Below, piece by piece: positions 41,461 through 50,523 of a stretch of 64,000 nt of DNA; the stretch's first letter is position 1; each line of letters starts with the position of its first letter. The position numbers and the translations under genes were made by a program. The stretch is from Paractinoplanes lichenicola (GTDB lineage: Bacteria > Actinomycetota > Actinomycetes > Mycobacteriales > Micromonosporaceae), in assembly GCF_016785085.1 (NCBI RefSeq), contig NZ_JAENHO010000005.1, positions 496,001 through 560,000 of the forward strand, in the 5' to 3' direction. The notes beneath the pieces were generated by a model. It had not been told where the DNA came from and searched no databases. It worked only from the letters and a program-made list of their open reading frames with translations.

Positions 41461-42974
41461 TGCCCGGCATTCCCCGTCCCGAAACCGTTGCCCCGTATCG
41501 TCTGGCCCGGTTGGCGGCGTTGTTGCCGGCCACCCTGACCGGCGCCGACACCGAGGTCACGGGGGTCACGCACGACAGCCGCGCGGTCCGTCCGGGCGAT
41601 CTCTACGCGGCGCTGCCCGGCGCCAACCGGCACGGCGCCGAGTTCTCCGGCGACGTCGCCGCGGCCGGCGCGGCCGCCGTGCTCACCGACGCCACCGGGC
41701 ACGCCGCGGCCACCGCGGCCGGGCTGCCGGTGCTGGTGGCCGACGACCCGCGGGCGGTGCTCGGCACGGCCGCGGCCGCGATCTACGGCGACCCGTCGGG
41801 CCGGCTCACGATGATCGGGATCACCGGCACGGCCGGCAAGACCTCGACGGCATACCTGGTGGAGTCGGGCCTGCGCGCGGCCGGGCTGACCACCGGGCTG
41901 ATCGGCACGGTCGAGACCCGCATCGGCGACCTGGTCGTGCCTAGCGTGCGCACCACTCCCGAGGCCACCGACCTGCACGCGATCCTGGCCGCGGGCCTCG
42001 AGCGCGGGGTCGGCGCCGTGGTCATGGAGGTGTCCAGCCACGCCCTCGCGGTCGGCCGGGTCGGCGGCATCGGCTTCACAGTCGGCGGCTACACCAACTT
42101 CGGCCTCGACCACCTCGACTTCCACGCCGACGCCGACGACTACTTCGCGGCCAAGGCCAAGCTGTTCGACGGCCGCTGCCAGTTCGAGGTGCTCAACCTC
42201 GACGAGGCGGCGCTGCGCCCGCTGTTCAAGCCGGCCACGATCAGCTATTCGGCGGCCGGCGACCCGGCGGCCACGTGGTGGGCCTCCGACGTGCGCCCGT
42301 CCGAGTTCGGCCAGCGGTTCGTCGCGCACGGGCCGGGGGTCGAGGTCGAGGCGGGCGTGGCCCTGCCCGGGCGGCACAACGTGGCCAACGCCCTGCTGGC
42401 CCTGGCCGCGCTGGTGGCCGCGGGGGTCGACGCCCGGACGGCGGCCGACGGCATCGCGGCCTGCCCCGGCGTGCCCGGCCGGCTCGAGCAGGTGACCGCC
42501 CCGGGCGAGGTGCTGGGCGTGGTCGACTACGCGCACAAGCCGGACGCGATCGTGGCCGCCCTGGCCGCGCTGCGCGAGCTGGCCCACGGGCGCGGCGGCC
42601 GGGTGATCGGCCTGATCGGGGCCGGGGGCGACCGCGACAAGGGCAAGCGCCCGCTGATGGGTGCGGCCGCGGCCCGCGGGTCCGACCTGGTGATCATCAC
42701 CGACGACAACCCCAGGACCGAGGACCCCGCGGCCGTACGGGCGGCCGTGCGGGCCGGCGCGGAGGAGTCCGGGGCGGCTGCGAAGATCATCGAAGTCCCC
42801 GGCCGGCGGGCCGCGATCGACGAGGCCGTACGGCTGGCCGCCCCCGGCGACGTGATCGCGCTGCTGGGCAAGGGACACGAGCGGGGCCAGGAGGTGGACG
42901 GCCAGATGCTGCCGTTCGACGACCGCATCGAGCTCGCCGAGGCGCTGACCGCCGCGGCCGGGGGTAATTCGTGA
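41461..42974 (+). CDS. murE: MurE, UDP-MurNAc-tripeptide (diaminopimelate) ligase
   Basis: A 504-residue Mur ligase that adds diaminopimelate to UDP-MurNAc-L-Ala-D-Glu in the cytoplasm. The ATP loop is IGITGTAGKTSTAYLVESG near residue 115, and TDDNPRTED near residue 420 contains the DNPR motif that marks diaminopimelate rather than lysine specificity. The final GKGHERGQEVDG is typical. GTG 41461 lies 9 nt after TAGGGT (41446-41451), so an internal promoter with a leaderless start is possible in addition to read-through from ftsI. The stop overlaps the murF GTG by 4 nt. Confidence 0.97.
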
Positions 42975-44356
42975 TTCGTCTGACGCTGGAAGAGATCGCG
43001 CAGAGCACCGGCGGCCGCGTCGTCAACGCGGAACCGGGGCTCGCGGTCACCGGGGGAGTGGAGTACGACTCCCGCAAGATCGGACCGGGCGGCCTGTTCG
43101 TCGCGTTCGAGGGCGAGAAGGTCGACGGCCACAAGTTCGCCGGCGCCGCGGTCGAGGCCGGGGCGGCCGCCGTGCTGAGCACCCGTGACACCGGGCAGCC
43201 GGGCGTGGTGGTCGAGAAGCCCCTCGAGGCCCTGGCGGCGCTGGCCCGCGTGGTGGTCTCGCGGCTGGGCGACCTCACCGTCGTGGGGCTGACCGGATCG
43301 TCGGGCAAGACGACGACCAAGGACTACATCGGGCAGCTGCTCTCCCGGGTCGGGCCCGCGATCGCGCCCGCCGGGTCGCTCAACAACGAGCTGGGCTTCC
43401 CGTACACGGTGCTGCAGGCCGGCGAGGAGACTCGCTTCCTGGTGCTCGAGATGGGCGCCCGCGGGATCGGGCACATCCGCTACCTGACCGAGATCGCCCG
43501 GCCGTCGATCGGCGCCGTGCTCAACGTGGGGGCGGCCCACATCGGCGAGTTCGGGTCGGTCGAGGGCACCGCGCGGGCTAAGGGTGAGCTGGTCGAGGCG
43601 CTGCCCGCCGACGGTGTCGCGGTGCTCAACGCCGACGACCCCCTGGTGGCGGGGATGGCGTCCCGGACTCGCGCTCAGGTGTGTCTCGTCGGCGAATCCG
43701 ACATTTCCGATTTGCGAGCTACGGACGTGGGTCTCGACCCGCGGGGCCGCGCGTCCTACACCCTGAACCTCGAGGGCCGTTCGGCAAGAGTCACGCTCGG
43801 CGTCGCGGGTCGGCACCAGGTCGCGAACACCCTGGCGGCGGCGGCCGTGGCCCTCGCGGCCGGAATGCGGTTCGACGACCTGGCCGCCGCGCTGGGCGAG
43901 GTCGGCATCGTCTCCGGCCGCCGCATGGACGTCTTCACCCGGCCCGACGGCGTGACGGTGATCGACGACTCCTACAACGCCAACCCGTCGTCGACCGCGG
44001 CCGCCCTGCAGGCGCTGGCCGCGATGGCCGGCGGGCGCCGCACCACCGCCGTGCTCGGCTACATGGCCGAGCTCGGCGAGCACGAGGTCCCGGGGCACGC
44101 GGAGGTCGGCCGGCTCGCCGCCGAGCTGGGCGTGGACCGGCTGATCGTGGTCAGCCCCGAGGCCGCGCCCATCGCGGACGGCGCGCTGGGCGTCGAGGGG
44201 TGGAAGGGCGTGGCCACCGTCGTGCCCGACCAGGCCGCCGCCCTCGGCCTTCTCACTGGCGACCTCGGCGGCGGCGACGTCGTGCTGGTCAAGGGTTCCC
44301 GATACCGCACGTGGGACGTGGTGGACGCGCTGCGCCCCGAGGAGGTTCGCCCGTGA
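42971..44356 (+). CDS. murF: MurF, UDP-MurNAc-tripeptide D-Ala-D-Ala ligase
   Basis: A 461-residue Mur ligase adding D-Ala-D-Ala to the tripeptide precursor. The ATP loop is VVGLTGSSGKTTTKDYI near residue 108, the central domain has GARGIGHIRYLTEIARP, and the C-terminal part has IDDSYNANPSSTAAAL, a strong MurF signature. Start GTG 42971 and stop TGA 44354-44356 overlap murE and mraY respectively by 4 nt each (GTGA), so the three are translationally coupled. Length is typical. Confidence 0.97.
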   Translation: MIRLTLEEIAQSTGGRVVNAEPGLAVTGGVEYDSRKIGPGGLFVAFEGEKVDGHKFAGAAVEAGAAAVLSTRDTGQPGVVVEKPLEALAALARVVVSRLGDLTVVGLTGSSGKTTTKDYIGQLLSRVGPAIAPAGSLNNELGFPYTVLQAGEETRFLVLEMGARGIGHIRYLTEIARPSIGAVLNVGAAHIGEFGSVEGTARAKGELVEALPADGVAVLNADDPLVAGMASRTRAQVCLVGESDISDLRATDVGLDPRGRASYTLNLEGRSARVTLGVAGRHQVANTLAAAAVALAAGMRFDDLAAALGEVGIVSGRRMDVFTRPDGVTVIDDSYNANPSSTAAALQALAAMAGGRRTTAVLGYMAELGEHEVPGHAEVGRLAAELGVDRLIVVSPEAAPIADGALGVEGWKGVATVVPDQAAALGLLTGDLGGGDVVLVKGSRYRTWDVVDALRPEEVRP

Positions 44357-45456
44357 GGGCAGTCATCGTCGCGGCCGCGGTCGCGTTCATCATCTCGCTG
44401 TTCGGCACCCCGGTGGCGATCCGTGTCTTCACGGCGCTCAAGGCCGGTCAGCCGATCCGCACCCTCGGGCCGGCGACCCACCAGGGCAAGAAGGGCACGC
44501 CCACGATGGGTGGTGTCGCCTTCATCATCGCCACGGTCTTCGCGTACGTGGCGGGGCACATCGCCCTGACGACGCTGCCCGAGCGGCAGATCGCGCAGGA
44601 GTCGCCGACCATGACGGCGCTGGTCCTGCTCGGCCTGTTCGTGTTCTGCGGCGTGGTCGGCTTCCTCGACGACTTCCTCAAGGTGCGCCGGCGCAACTCC
44701 GACGGTCTGAGCGCCAAGGGCAAGCTGCTCGGCCAGCTGATCGTCGGCGGCGCGTTCGCGGTCGTGGCGCTCTACGTGCCCAGCACCAACGGCGAGACCG
44801 TGGCCAGCGAGAAGATCTCGTTCATCCGCGACATCGACCTGCTGGACGTGGGCAAGGTCGGCTCGGTCATGGTCTTCGTCTTCGTCATCATGGCCATGTC
44901 GAACGGCGTGAACCTGACCGACGGCCTCGACGGCCTGGCCACCGGCGCCTCGATCCTCGTGCTGGGGGCGTACGCGCTGATCGGCTTCTGGCAGTATCGC
45001 CACTGGTGCGGCGACTCGGACTACGCCCGGGTCAACGACTACTGCTACCAGGTGCGCGACCCGCTGGAGATCGCGATGATCGCGGCCGCGGCGGCCGCCG
45101 CCTGTGTGGGCTTCCTGTGGTGGAACACGTCGCCGGCCCGCATCTTCATGGGCGACACCGGCGCGCTCGGGCTCGGCGGCCTGATCGGCGGCCTGGCCGT
45201 GGCCACCCGCACGACGCTGCTGTCGGTCATCATCGGCGGCCTGTTCGTCATCATCACGATGTCCGTCGTCATCCAGATCATCTCGTTCAAGACCACCGGC
45301 AAGCGCGTCTTCCGGATGTCGCCGCTGCAGCACCACTTCGAGCTGGCCGGGTGGAGCGAGGTCAACATCGTGGTGCGGTTCTGGATCGTGGCGGGCATCT
45401 GCGTCGCGATCGGACTGGGACTGTTCTATTCAGACTTCCTCGCGATCATGGGATAG
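44353..45456 (+). CDS. mraY: MraY, phospho-MurNAc-pentapeptide transferase
   Basis: A 367-residue polytopic membrane enzyme that makes lipid I from UDP-MurNAc-pentapeptide and undecaprenyl phosphate. About ten hydrophobic helices are visible. Signatures: GPATHQGKKGTPTMGG near residue 38, the Asp pair in FLDDFLKV near residue 105, LTDGLDGLATG near residue 190, and FMGDTGALGLGG near residue 262. The start is GTG 44353, in a 4-nt overlap with murF. The usual next gene, murD, is missing; after a 65-bp gap with a perfect 12-bp hairpin comes ftsW. Confidence 0.97.
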   Translation: MRAVIVAAAVAFIISLFGTPVAIRVFTALKAGQPIRTLGPATHQGKKGTPTMGGVAFIIATVFAYVAGHIALTTLPERQIAQESPTMTALVLLGLFVFCGVVGFLDDFLKVRRRNSDGLSAKGKLLGQLIVGGAFAVVALYVPSTNGETVASEKISFIRDIDLLDVGKVGSVMVFVFVIMAMSNGVNLTDGLDGLATGASILVLGAYALIGFWQYRHWCGDSDYARVNDYCYQVRDPLEIAMIAAAAAAACVGFLWWNTSPARIFMGDTGALGLGGLIGGLAVATRTTLLSVIIGGLFVIITMSVVIQIISFKTTGKRVFRMSPLQHHFELAGWSEVNIVVRFWIVAGICVAIGLGLFYSDFLAIMG

Positions 45457-45462
45457 ATATCT

Positions 45463-45507
45463 CTCGCGACACGCCAAGCGCCATACGCCGGTTGGCGTGT
45501 CGCCGAG
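45463..45507 (+). other. 12-bp perfect hairpin between mraY and ftsW, where murD is expected
   Basis: GCGACACGCCAA (45466-45477) and TTGGCGTGTCGC (45492-45503) are exact reverse complements around a 14-nt loop; CTC/GAG flanks extend the stem past a one-base bulge. No T tract follows. It fills most of the 65-bp mraY-ftsW gap. It may be an RNA stability or processing element or a scar of gene loss. Confidence 0.65.
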
Positions 45508-45521
45508 ACGAAGATGAGTGA

Positions 45522-46895
45522 ATGGCGGAACGGACAGAACAGGCACCCCGCCCGTCACTCAGCCGGCAGCTGCTGCCCGCGGTGCACGGGCTGCTGGCAC
45601 GGCCGCTCTCGTCGTACTATCTGCTGCTGGCCGGCTCGGGTCTGCTGCTGCTGATCGGCCTGACCATGGTCTTCTCGGCGACCAGCGTGAAGGCGTACGC
45701 GGAGAACGGCAACGCCTTCAGCGCGATCGCCAACCAGGCCGTCTTCGCGCTGCTCGGCCTGTTCGCCTTCTGGGTCTGCCAGCGCCTGCCCGCCGGCACC
45801 CTGCGCGACCTCGGCAAGTTCGTGCTCGGCCTGGCCATCGTGCTGCTGATCATCCTCGACCTGCTCGGGGCGCTGAAGTCGGTCGGCCTGTTGCCGTCCG
45901 CGAAGATCGGCCCGGTCCGCGCCGACCTGCTCTGGCTCTACTTCGGCCCGATCGGTCTGCAGCCCGCCGAGTTCGCCAAGCTCGGCATGGTGCTCTGGGG
46001 CGCCGACGTGATCGCCCGCAAGGGCCCGGCGCTGGGGCACTGGAAGGAGCTGTCGCGCCCGCTGTTCCCGGTCGTCGGCCTCCTGTTCGTGCTGGTCGGC
46101 TATAACGACCTGGGCAGCATGCTGGTGCTGCTGGCGCTGATCGTCGGCCTGCTCTGGGCGGCCGGGGTCCGGTTGCGGATCTTCGCCGCGCTCGGCGTGC
46201 TCGGCCTGGCCGGCATCAGCCTGCTGATCGCGGCCGCGTCCGGCGGCGCCGGCTCGGGTCAGGCCGGCGAGGAGAACTACCGGCTGGCCCGGCTCACCAA
46301 CTTCCTGCAGCCGATCGACCAGTGCGACCTCGCCGGCCCCTGCTATCAGCTGATCCAGGCCCGCTCGGCGATCTTCGAGGGCGGCTGGTTCGGGGTCGGC
46401 CTGGGCAAGGGCGCGCTCAAGTGGAACTGGCTGCCGATGGCCGACAACGACTTCATCTTCGCGGTGGTCGCCGAGGAGCTCGGGGTGGTCGGCTGCGCGG
46501 TCATCCTGGCGCTGTTCGGGGTGCTGGCCTACACCGGCTTCCGGATCGCCCGGCGCTCGCAGGACCCGTTCCGCCGGCTCGCCGCGGCCGCGATCACCAC
46601 GTGGCTCGTGTCCCAGGCCGTGATCAACATGGGCGGCGTGACCGGCACGCTGCCCATCACCGGTCTGCCGCTGCCCTTCATCTCCGCAGGTGGCAGCGCC
46701 CTCGTCGTGACCATGGCGGCGATCGGCATGCTGGCCTCCTTCGCCCGCGCCGAACCGCAGGCGTCACTCGCCCTGAACGCGCGTCCGCCCGCGAGATGGG
46801 TACGGCTAGTCTGGGCCCCGCTGCCGCCGCTTCCCCCTTCGCGGCGGCCCAGCCCCGCCGTCCGGGAGACCGCGGGGGCAGAGAGGAGACGGTGA
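45522..46895 (+). CDS. ftsW: FtsW, septal peptidoglycan glycosyltransferase (SEDS)
   Basis: A 457-residue SEDS membrane protein with about ten transmembrane helices, partner of the FtsI transpeptidase at the septum. SEDS signatures: IGLTMVFSATSVKAY near residue 50, LQPAEFAKLGMVLW near residue 150, FEGGWFGVGLGKGALKWNWL's core near residue 287, then PMADNDFIFAVVAEELG and late LPFISAGGSAL. The ATG at 45522 has only a weak ribosome site. The stop TGA shares its last base with the murG ATG (TGATG). It follows mraY with a hairpin gap instead of murD. Confidence 0.96.
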   Translation: MAERTEQAPRPSLSRQLLPAVHGLLARPLSSYYLLLAGSGLLLLIGLTMVFSATSVKAYAENGNAFSAIANQAVFALLGLFAFWVCQRLPAGTLRDLGKFVLGLAIVLLIILDLLGALKSVGLLPSAKIGPVRADLLWLYFGPIGLQPAEFAKLGMVLWGADVIARKGPALGHWKELSRPLFPVVGLLFVLVGYNDLGSMLVLLALIVGLLWAAGVRLRIFAALGVLGLAGISLLIAAASGGAGSGQAGEENYRLARLTNFLQPIDQCDLAGPCYQLIQARSAIFEGGWFGVGLGKGALKWNWLPMADNDFIFAVVAEELGVVGCAVILALFGVLAYTGFRIARRSQDPFRRLAAAAITTWLVSQAVINMGGVTGTLPITGLPLPFISAGGSALVVTMAAIGMLASFARAEPQASLALNARPPARWVRLVWAPLPPLPPSRRPSPAVRETAGAERRR

Positions 46896-48007
46896 TGGGT
46901 TCGCTGCGGTCGGTCGTGCTCGCCGGGGGAGGCACCGGTGGTCACATCTATCCGCTGCTGGCCTTCGCCGACGCGGTCAAACGGCACTTCCCCGACGTCC
47001 GGATCACCACGCTGGGCAGCCCGCAGGGCATGGAGAACCAGCTCATCCCGGCGGCCGGCTACGACCTGCGCGTGATCCCCGCCTTCCAGCTGCCGCGCTC
47101 GGTCAACCTCAACCTGATCCGCACGCCCGACCGGATGTGGAAGTCGGCCCACGCGGCCGGCAAGATCCTCGACGAGGTTCAGGCCGACGCGGTGGTCGGC
47201 TTCGGGGGCTACGTGTCGGTGCCGGCCTATCTGGCGGCCTGGCGGCGCGAGGTGCCGATCGTGATCCACGAGGTCAACGTGCCGCCGGGCGTGGCCAACC
47301 GGATGGGCATGAAGTTCACCAAGAACGTGGCCGTCGGCTTCCCGCAGCAGCCACAGATGGCCGAGTCGCTCAAGGACGCCCGGGTCGTCGGCGTCCCGCT
47401 GCGCACGGCCCTGACGCATCTCGACCGCGCGGCCCTGCGCCCGCAGGCGCTCTACCAGTTCGGCCTGCGCCCCGACCTGCCGGTGCTGTTCGTCTCGGGC
47501 GGTTCCTCGGGCGCCCGCACGATCAACCTGGCCGTGGCCGCCGCGGCCAAGCGCCTCGCCCACGCCGGCGTGCAGGTGCTGCACGTGCAGGGCGGCCGCA
47601 ACGACCCGTTCGAGGTGCCGACCGACCTCCCGGTGCCCTATGTAGTGGTGCCGTATCTGTCGGACATGCAGCTGGGCTACGCGGCGGCCGACCTGATGCT
47701 GTGCCGCGGCGGCGCGATCACGGTCGCCGAGACCACGGCGCTCGGCGTCCCCGCGATCTATGTGCCCTATCCGTTCAGCAACCAGGAGCAGACGCGCAAC
47801 GCGCAGCCGGTCGTGCAGGCGGGCGGCGGCATCCTGGTCGACAACGGCGATCTCACCCCCGAGTGGATCGAGCAGAACGTCATCCCGCTCGCGCGGGACA
47901 GGCACCGCCTCGCCGCGATGGGCCATGCGGCCTCCCGGTACGGTCGTCGCGACGGTGACGAGGCGCTGCTCGAGTTCGTTCTCGAAGCGGTGGCCAAGGC
48001 CAAGTGA
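46895..48007 (+). CDS. murG: MurG, lipid II-forming GlcNAc transferase
   Basis: A 370-residue GT28 glycosyltransferase that adds GlcNAc to lipid I on the inner membrane face. The N-terminal VVLAGGGTGGHIYPLLAFAD (G-G-T-G-G-H loop), GFGGYVSVPAYLAAWR, VIHEVNVPPGVANR, LFVSGGSSGARTIN and CRGGAITVAETTALGVPAI are all present in order. ATG 46895 is chosen because GAGAGGAG lies 7-14 nt upstream and it overlaps the ftsW stop by one base; the in-frame GTG at 46892 is possible. Length is normal. murC follows after 22 bp. Confidence 0.97.
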   Translation: MGSLRSVVLAGGGTGGHIYPLLAFADAVKRHFPDVRITTLGSPQGMENQLIPAAGYDLRVIPAFQLPRSVNLNLIRTPDRMWKSAHAAGKILDEVQADAVVGFGGYVSVPAYLAAWRREVPIVIHEVNVPPGVANRMGMKFTKNVAVGFPQQPQMAESLKDARVVGVPLRTALTHLDRAALRPQALYQFGLRPDLPVLFVSGGSSGARTINLAVAAAAKRLAHAGVQVLHVQGGRNDPFEVPTDLPVPYVVVPYLSDMQLGYAAADLMLCRGGAITVAETTALGVPAIYVPYPFSNQEQTRNAQPVVQAGGGILVDNGDLTPEWIEQNVIPLARDRHRLAAMGHAASRYGRRDGDEALLEFVLEAVAKAK

Positions 48008-48029
48008 ACGTGACCAAGGGAGCAGACCA

Positions 48030-49457
48030 GTGAACACGGCGGAGCTGCGGCCGGCCGGCGAGTTGACCGCCGAGGATCTGGGCAGCGTGCACCTCATCGG
48101 CATCGGCGGGGTGGGCATGGCCGGGCTGGCCCGCCTGCTGCTGACCCGGGGCGTCCCGGTCTCGGGCAGCGAGCTGCGCGAGTGGCCGGCCCTGGCCGGG
48201 CTGCGGGCGCTGGGCGGCACGGTGCACATGTCCCACGTCGCCGAAAATCTGGACGGCGTCGACACGGTCGTCTACTCCACCGCCATCCCGCACGACCACC
48301 TCGAGCTGGCCGAGGCCCGCCGGCGCGGCCTGCGCGTCCTGCACCGCTCCGAGGCGCTCGCCGCGGCCATGACCAACCGGCAGGCCATCGCGGTGGCCGG
48401 CACGCACGGCAAGACCACCACGACGTCGATCATGACGGTGATCTTCCAGCACGCGGGTCAGGACCCGTCGTTCGTGATCGGCGGCGAGATCAGCGAGGCC
48501 GGCTCCAACGGCCACCACGGCACCGGCCCGCATTTCGTGGTCGAGGCCGACGAGAGCGACAAGTCGTTCCTGATCTACCGGCCGCACGTCGCGATCGTCA
48601 CCAACATCGAGGGCGACCACCTCAACAACTGGGGCGACCTCGACGGGCTCAAGGCGGGCTTCCTGCAGTTCGCCGAGCTCGCCGCGCCCGGCGGCTTCGT
48701 GGTCACCTGCGCCGACGACCCCGGCACGCAAGATCTGATCGCCGCGCTCAAGGCCAAGGGCAAGACCGTCTATACGTACGGCGAGACGCCCGGCGCCGAC
48801 CTGCGGATCAGCGAGGTGGTCTCGACCGTCAGCGGCGTGCGCTACTCCGCCGAGCTCGACGGCAAGCCGCTGGGCGAGATCAAGCTGGCGCTGCCGGGCC
48901 GGCACATGGGCCTCAACAGCGCGGCCGCGGTGCTGACGGCGCTGCGCCTGGGCCTGCCGCTCGACAAGATCGTGGAGGCGCTGGCGTCGTTCCCCGGGGT
49001 GCGGCGGCGCTTCGAGCGCAAGGGCATCGCGGCCGGCGTGCGGGTCTACGACGAATACGCGTACCACCCGACCTCGGTCAAGGCCGCGCTGCGCACGCTG
49101 CGCGAGGTGGCCGGCGACGGGCGCCTGCTGGTGGTCTTCCAGCCGTATCGGGTCTATCGCACCCGCGACCTGCAGGCCGAGCTGGCCGAGGGGCTGGCGA
49201 TCGCCGACCAGGTCATCTGCATGGAGGTCTTCGGGCCGGGCGAGGTGCGCGGCCCCGGCGAGGGCGGGGTGGCGCTGACGGCGGCCGTCGACCTGCCCGC
49301 CGAGCAGAAGGTTTTCGTCCCCGACTGGGAGGACGTGCCGGCCGAGGTCGTGCGGCGCAGCCGGCCGGGTGATGTGGTGGTCACCATGGGCGCCCCGCCG
49401 ATCTCGCTGATGGGCGACGAGCTGCTGGCCGCGCTGGACGAGGCGGATCGGGCGTAG
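48030..49457 (+). CDS. murC: MurC, UDP-MurNAc-L-alanine ligase
   Basis: A 475-residue Mur ligase adding the first stem-peptide residue. Signatures: VHLIGIGGVGMAGLARLLL at residue 20, the ATP loop AVAGTHGKTTTTSIMTV near residue 125, VVEADESDKSFL near residue 170 and FQPYRVYRTRDLQAEL near residue 370. GTG 48030 follows AAGGGAG (48016-48022) at a good distance. An upstream open extension lies inside murG and is spurious. ftsQ begins 7 bp after the stop. Confidence 0.96.
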   Translation: MNTAELRPAGELTAEDLGSVHLIGIGGVGMAGLARLLLTRGVPVSGSELREWPALAGLRALGGTVHMSHVAENLDGVDTVVYSTAIPHDHLELAEARRRGLRVLHRSEALAAAMTNRQAIAVAGTHGKTTTTSIMTVIFQHAGQDPSFVIGGEISEAGSNGHHGTGPHFVVEADESDKSFLIYRPHVAIVTNIEGDHLNNWGDLDGLKAGFLQFAELAAPGGFVVTCADDPGTQDLIAALKAKGKTVYTYGETPGADLRISEVVSTVSGVRYSAELDGKPLGEIKLALPGRHMGLNSAAAVLTALRLGLPLDKIVEALASFPGVRRRFERKGIAAGVRVYDEYAYHPTSVKAALRTLREVAGDGRLLVVFQPYRVYRTRDLQAELAEGLAIADQVICMEVFGPGEVRGPGEGGVALTAAVDLPAEQKVFVPDWEDVPAEVVRRSRPGDVVVTMGAPPISLMGDELLAALDEADRA

Positions 49458-49464
49458 GAGGAGC

Positions 49465-50226
49465 ATGAGCGGCGGGCGCAACTGGAGGCTGGTGCGGGCC
49501 GACACCGACGCGGTGCCGTCGTCCGCGCGCCGGTTCATGGCGCGGGCCCGCCAGCGCCGGATGCGCGCCGCGCTGCCCTGGGCCGTGGCCGCGGGCGTGC
49601 TGCTCGTGGCCGGGGGCGTGCTCTGGCTGGTCTACGGCACGTCGGTGCTGAGTGTGCGCGAGGTCAAGGTCGTGGGCACCCAGTTCGTCGCCGTCTCGCA
49701 GATCGAGCAGGCCGCCGCGGTGCCCGACGCCGAGCCGCTGGCCCGGGTCGACCTCGACGGCGTGCGGGCCCGGGTGCGCGAGCTGCCGCCGGTCGAGCGG
49801 GTCGTGGTGCGGCGCAGCTGGCCGTCCACGCTGGTCGTCGAGGTCGTGGAGCGTACGCCGGTGGCCGCCGTGCCGCAGGGCGGGGAGTTCTCGCTGATCG
49901 ACCGGGCCGGGGTGGCGTATCGGACGGTCAAGCAGAAGCCGGCGAACCTGCCACTCGTCCGGGTTGATTTCCCGAGCGCCTCCGACGTGAACACGCAGTC
50001 GGCGCTGACCGTGCTGGCCGCCCTCAGCGATGAGCTGCGCGAGCAGGTGGTGGCCGTCTCGGTGGCGGCCCCGGCCCAGATCAGGCTCGAGCTGGTCAAG
50101 GAACGTACGGTCGTGTGGGGCGACGACACCCAAAGCGACACCAAGAGCCAGGTCGCGACCGCTTTGTTGAAACGGGCGGGCAAGGAGATCGACGTCTCCG
50201 CACCCTCGGTCGTGACGATCCGCTAA
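49465..50226 (+). CDS. ftsQ: FtsQ, divisome bitopic membrane protein with POTRA domain
   Basis: A 253-residue bitopic protein: a basic cytoplasmic start, one transmembrane helix (about residues 34-53, AVAAGVLLVAGGVLWLVYG), then an extracellular POTRA domain (SVREVKVVGTQFVAVSQI) and the FtsQ beta domain (VVRRSWPSTLVVEVVERTPV's core; SLIDRAGVAYR). FtsQ links FtsL/FtsB to early division proteins. It starts at ATG 49465 with GGAGGAG directly upstream and follows murC by 7 bp, in the standard position before ftsZ. A structured 297-bp gap separates it from ftsZ. Confidence 0.94.
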   Translation: MSGGRNWRLVRADTDAVPSSARRFMARARQRRMRAALPWAVAAGVLLVAGGVLWLVYGTSVLSVREVKVVGTQFVAVSQIEQAAAVPDAEPLARVDLDGVRARVRELPPVERVVVRRSWPSTLVVEVVERTPVAAVPQGGEFSLIDRAGVAYRTVKQKPANLPLVRVDFPSASDVNTQSALTVLAALSDELREQVVAVSVAAPAQIRLELVKERTVVWGDDTQSDTKSQVATALLKRAGKEIDVSAPSVVTIR

Positions 50227-50236
50227 TATCAGGGGC

Positions 50237-50363
50237 TAAGCGGACATCGGGGCGGAAACGCCATATTTTGGTCGAGGTTACGGGTCGGTCGGATTTTCGC
50301 CACGTAAGCGGACGCCGACACGCCGCGCCGGTTCTTTGGTTGACGTGGGATGTCCGCTTACGT
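50237..50363. repeat. TAAGCGGAC repeats in the ftsQ-ftsZ gap: two direct, one inverted
   Basis: TAAGCGGACATC starts at 50237; GTAAGCGGAC starts at 50304; its inverse occurs at 50349-50360 (GATGTCCGCTTA), an exact complement of the first copy. The last two also form a longer dyad, ACGTAAGCGGAC (50302-50313) with GTCCGCTTACGT (50352-50363). Possibly regulator sites or a long-range RNA stem. Confidence 0.7.
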
Positions 50364-50383
50364 TGCCACCAGAGGTTGAGTGG

Positions 50384-50419
50384 TTGACATAACCCTCACC
50401 CTCTAGTAGAGGGTGAGGG
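50384..50419 (+). promoter_or_regulatory. ftsZ promoter candidate with a 13-bp perfect dyad
   Basis: TTGACA (50384-50389) is a consensus -35 box. Four bp downstream lies CCCTCACCCTCTA-G-TAGAGGGTGAGGG (50393-50419), a perfect dyad; TAGAGG at 50407-50412 gives 17-bp spacing as a -10. Read as RNA, the dyad is a strong hairpin followed by TTTCC, which would instead act as a terminator or attenuator before ftsZ, 105 bp upstream of its ATG. Confidence 0.55.
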
Positions 50420-50523
50420 TTTCCTCGCCCTCCCTTGTACGGCAGCGGGTGGCGAAGGTGCGTTCTGGCCGGACCGCACGGGGCCCACGACACCCACTAA
50501 CCCTGGAAGGGAAGGCTGAGCCC

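Noticed and set aside
39567..42878. Minus-strand ORF of 1103 codons opposite ftsI and murE
   Set aside because: Spans two genuine genes antisense and lacks any recognisable domain.
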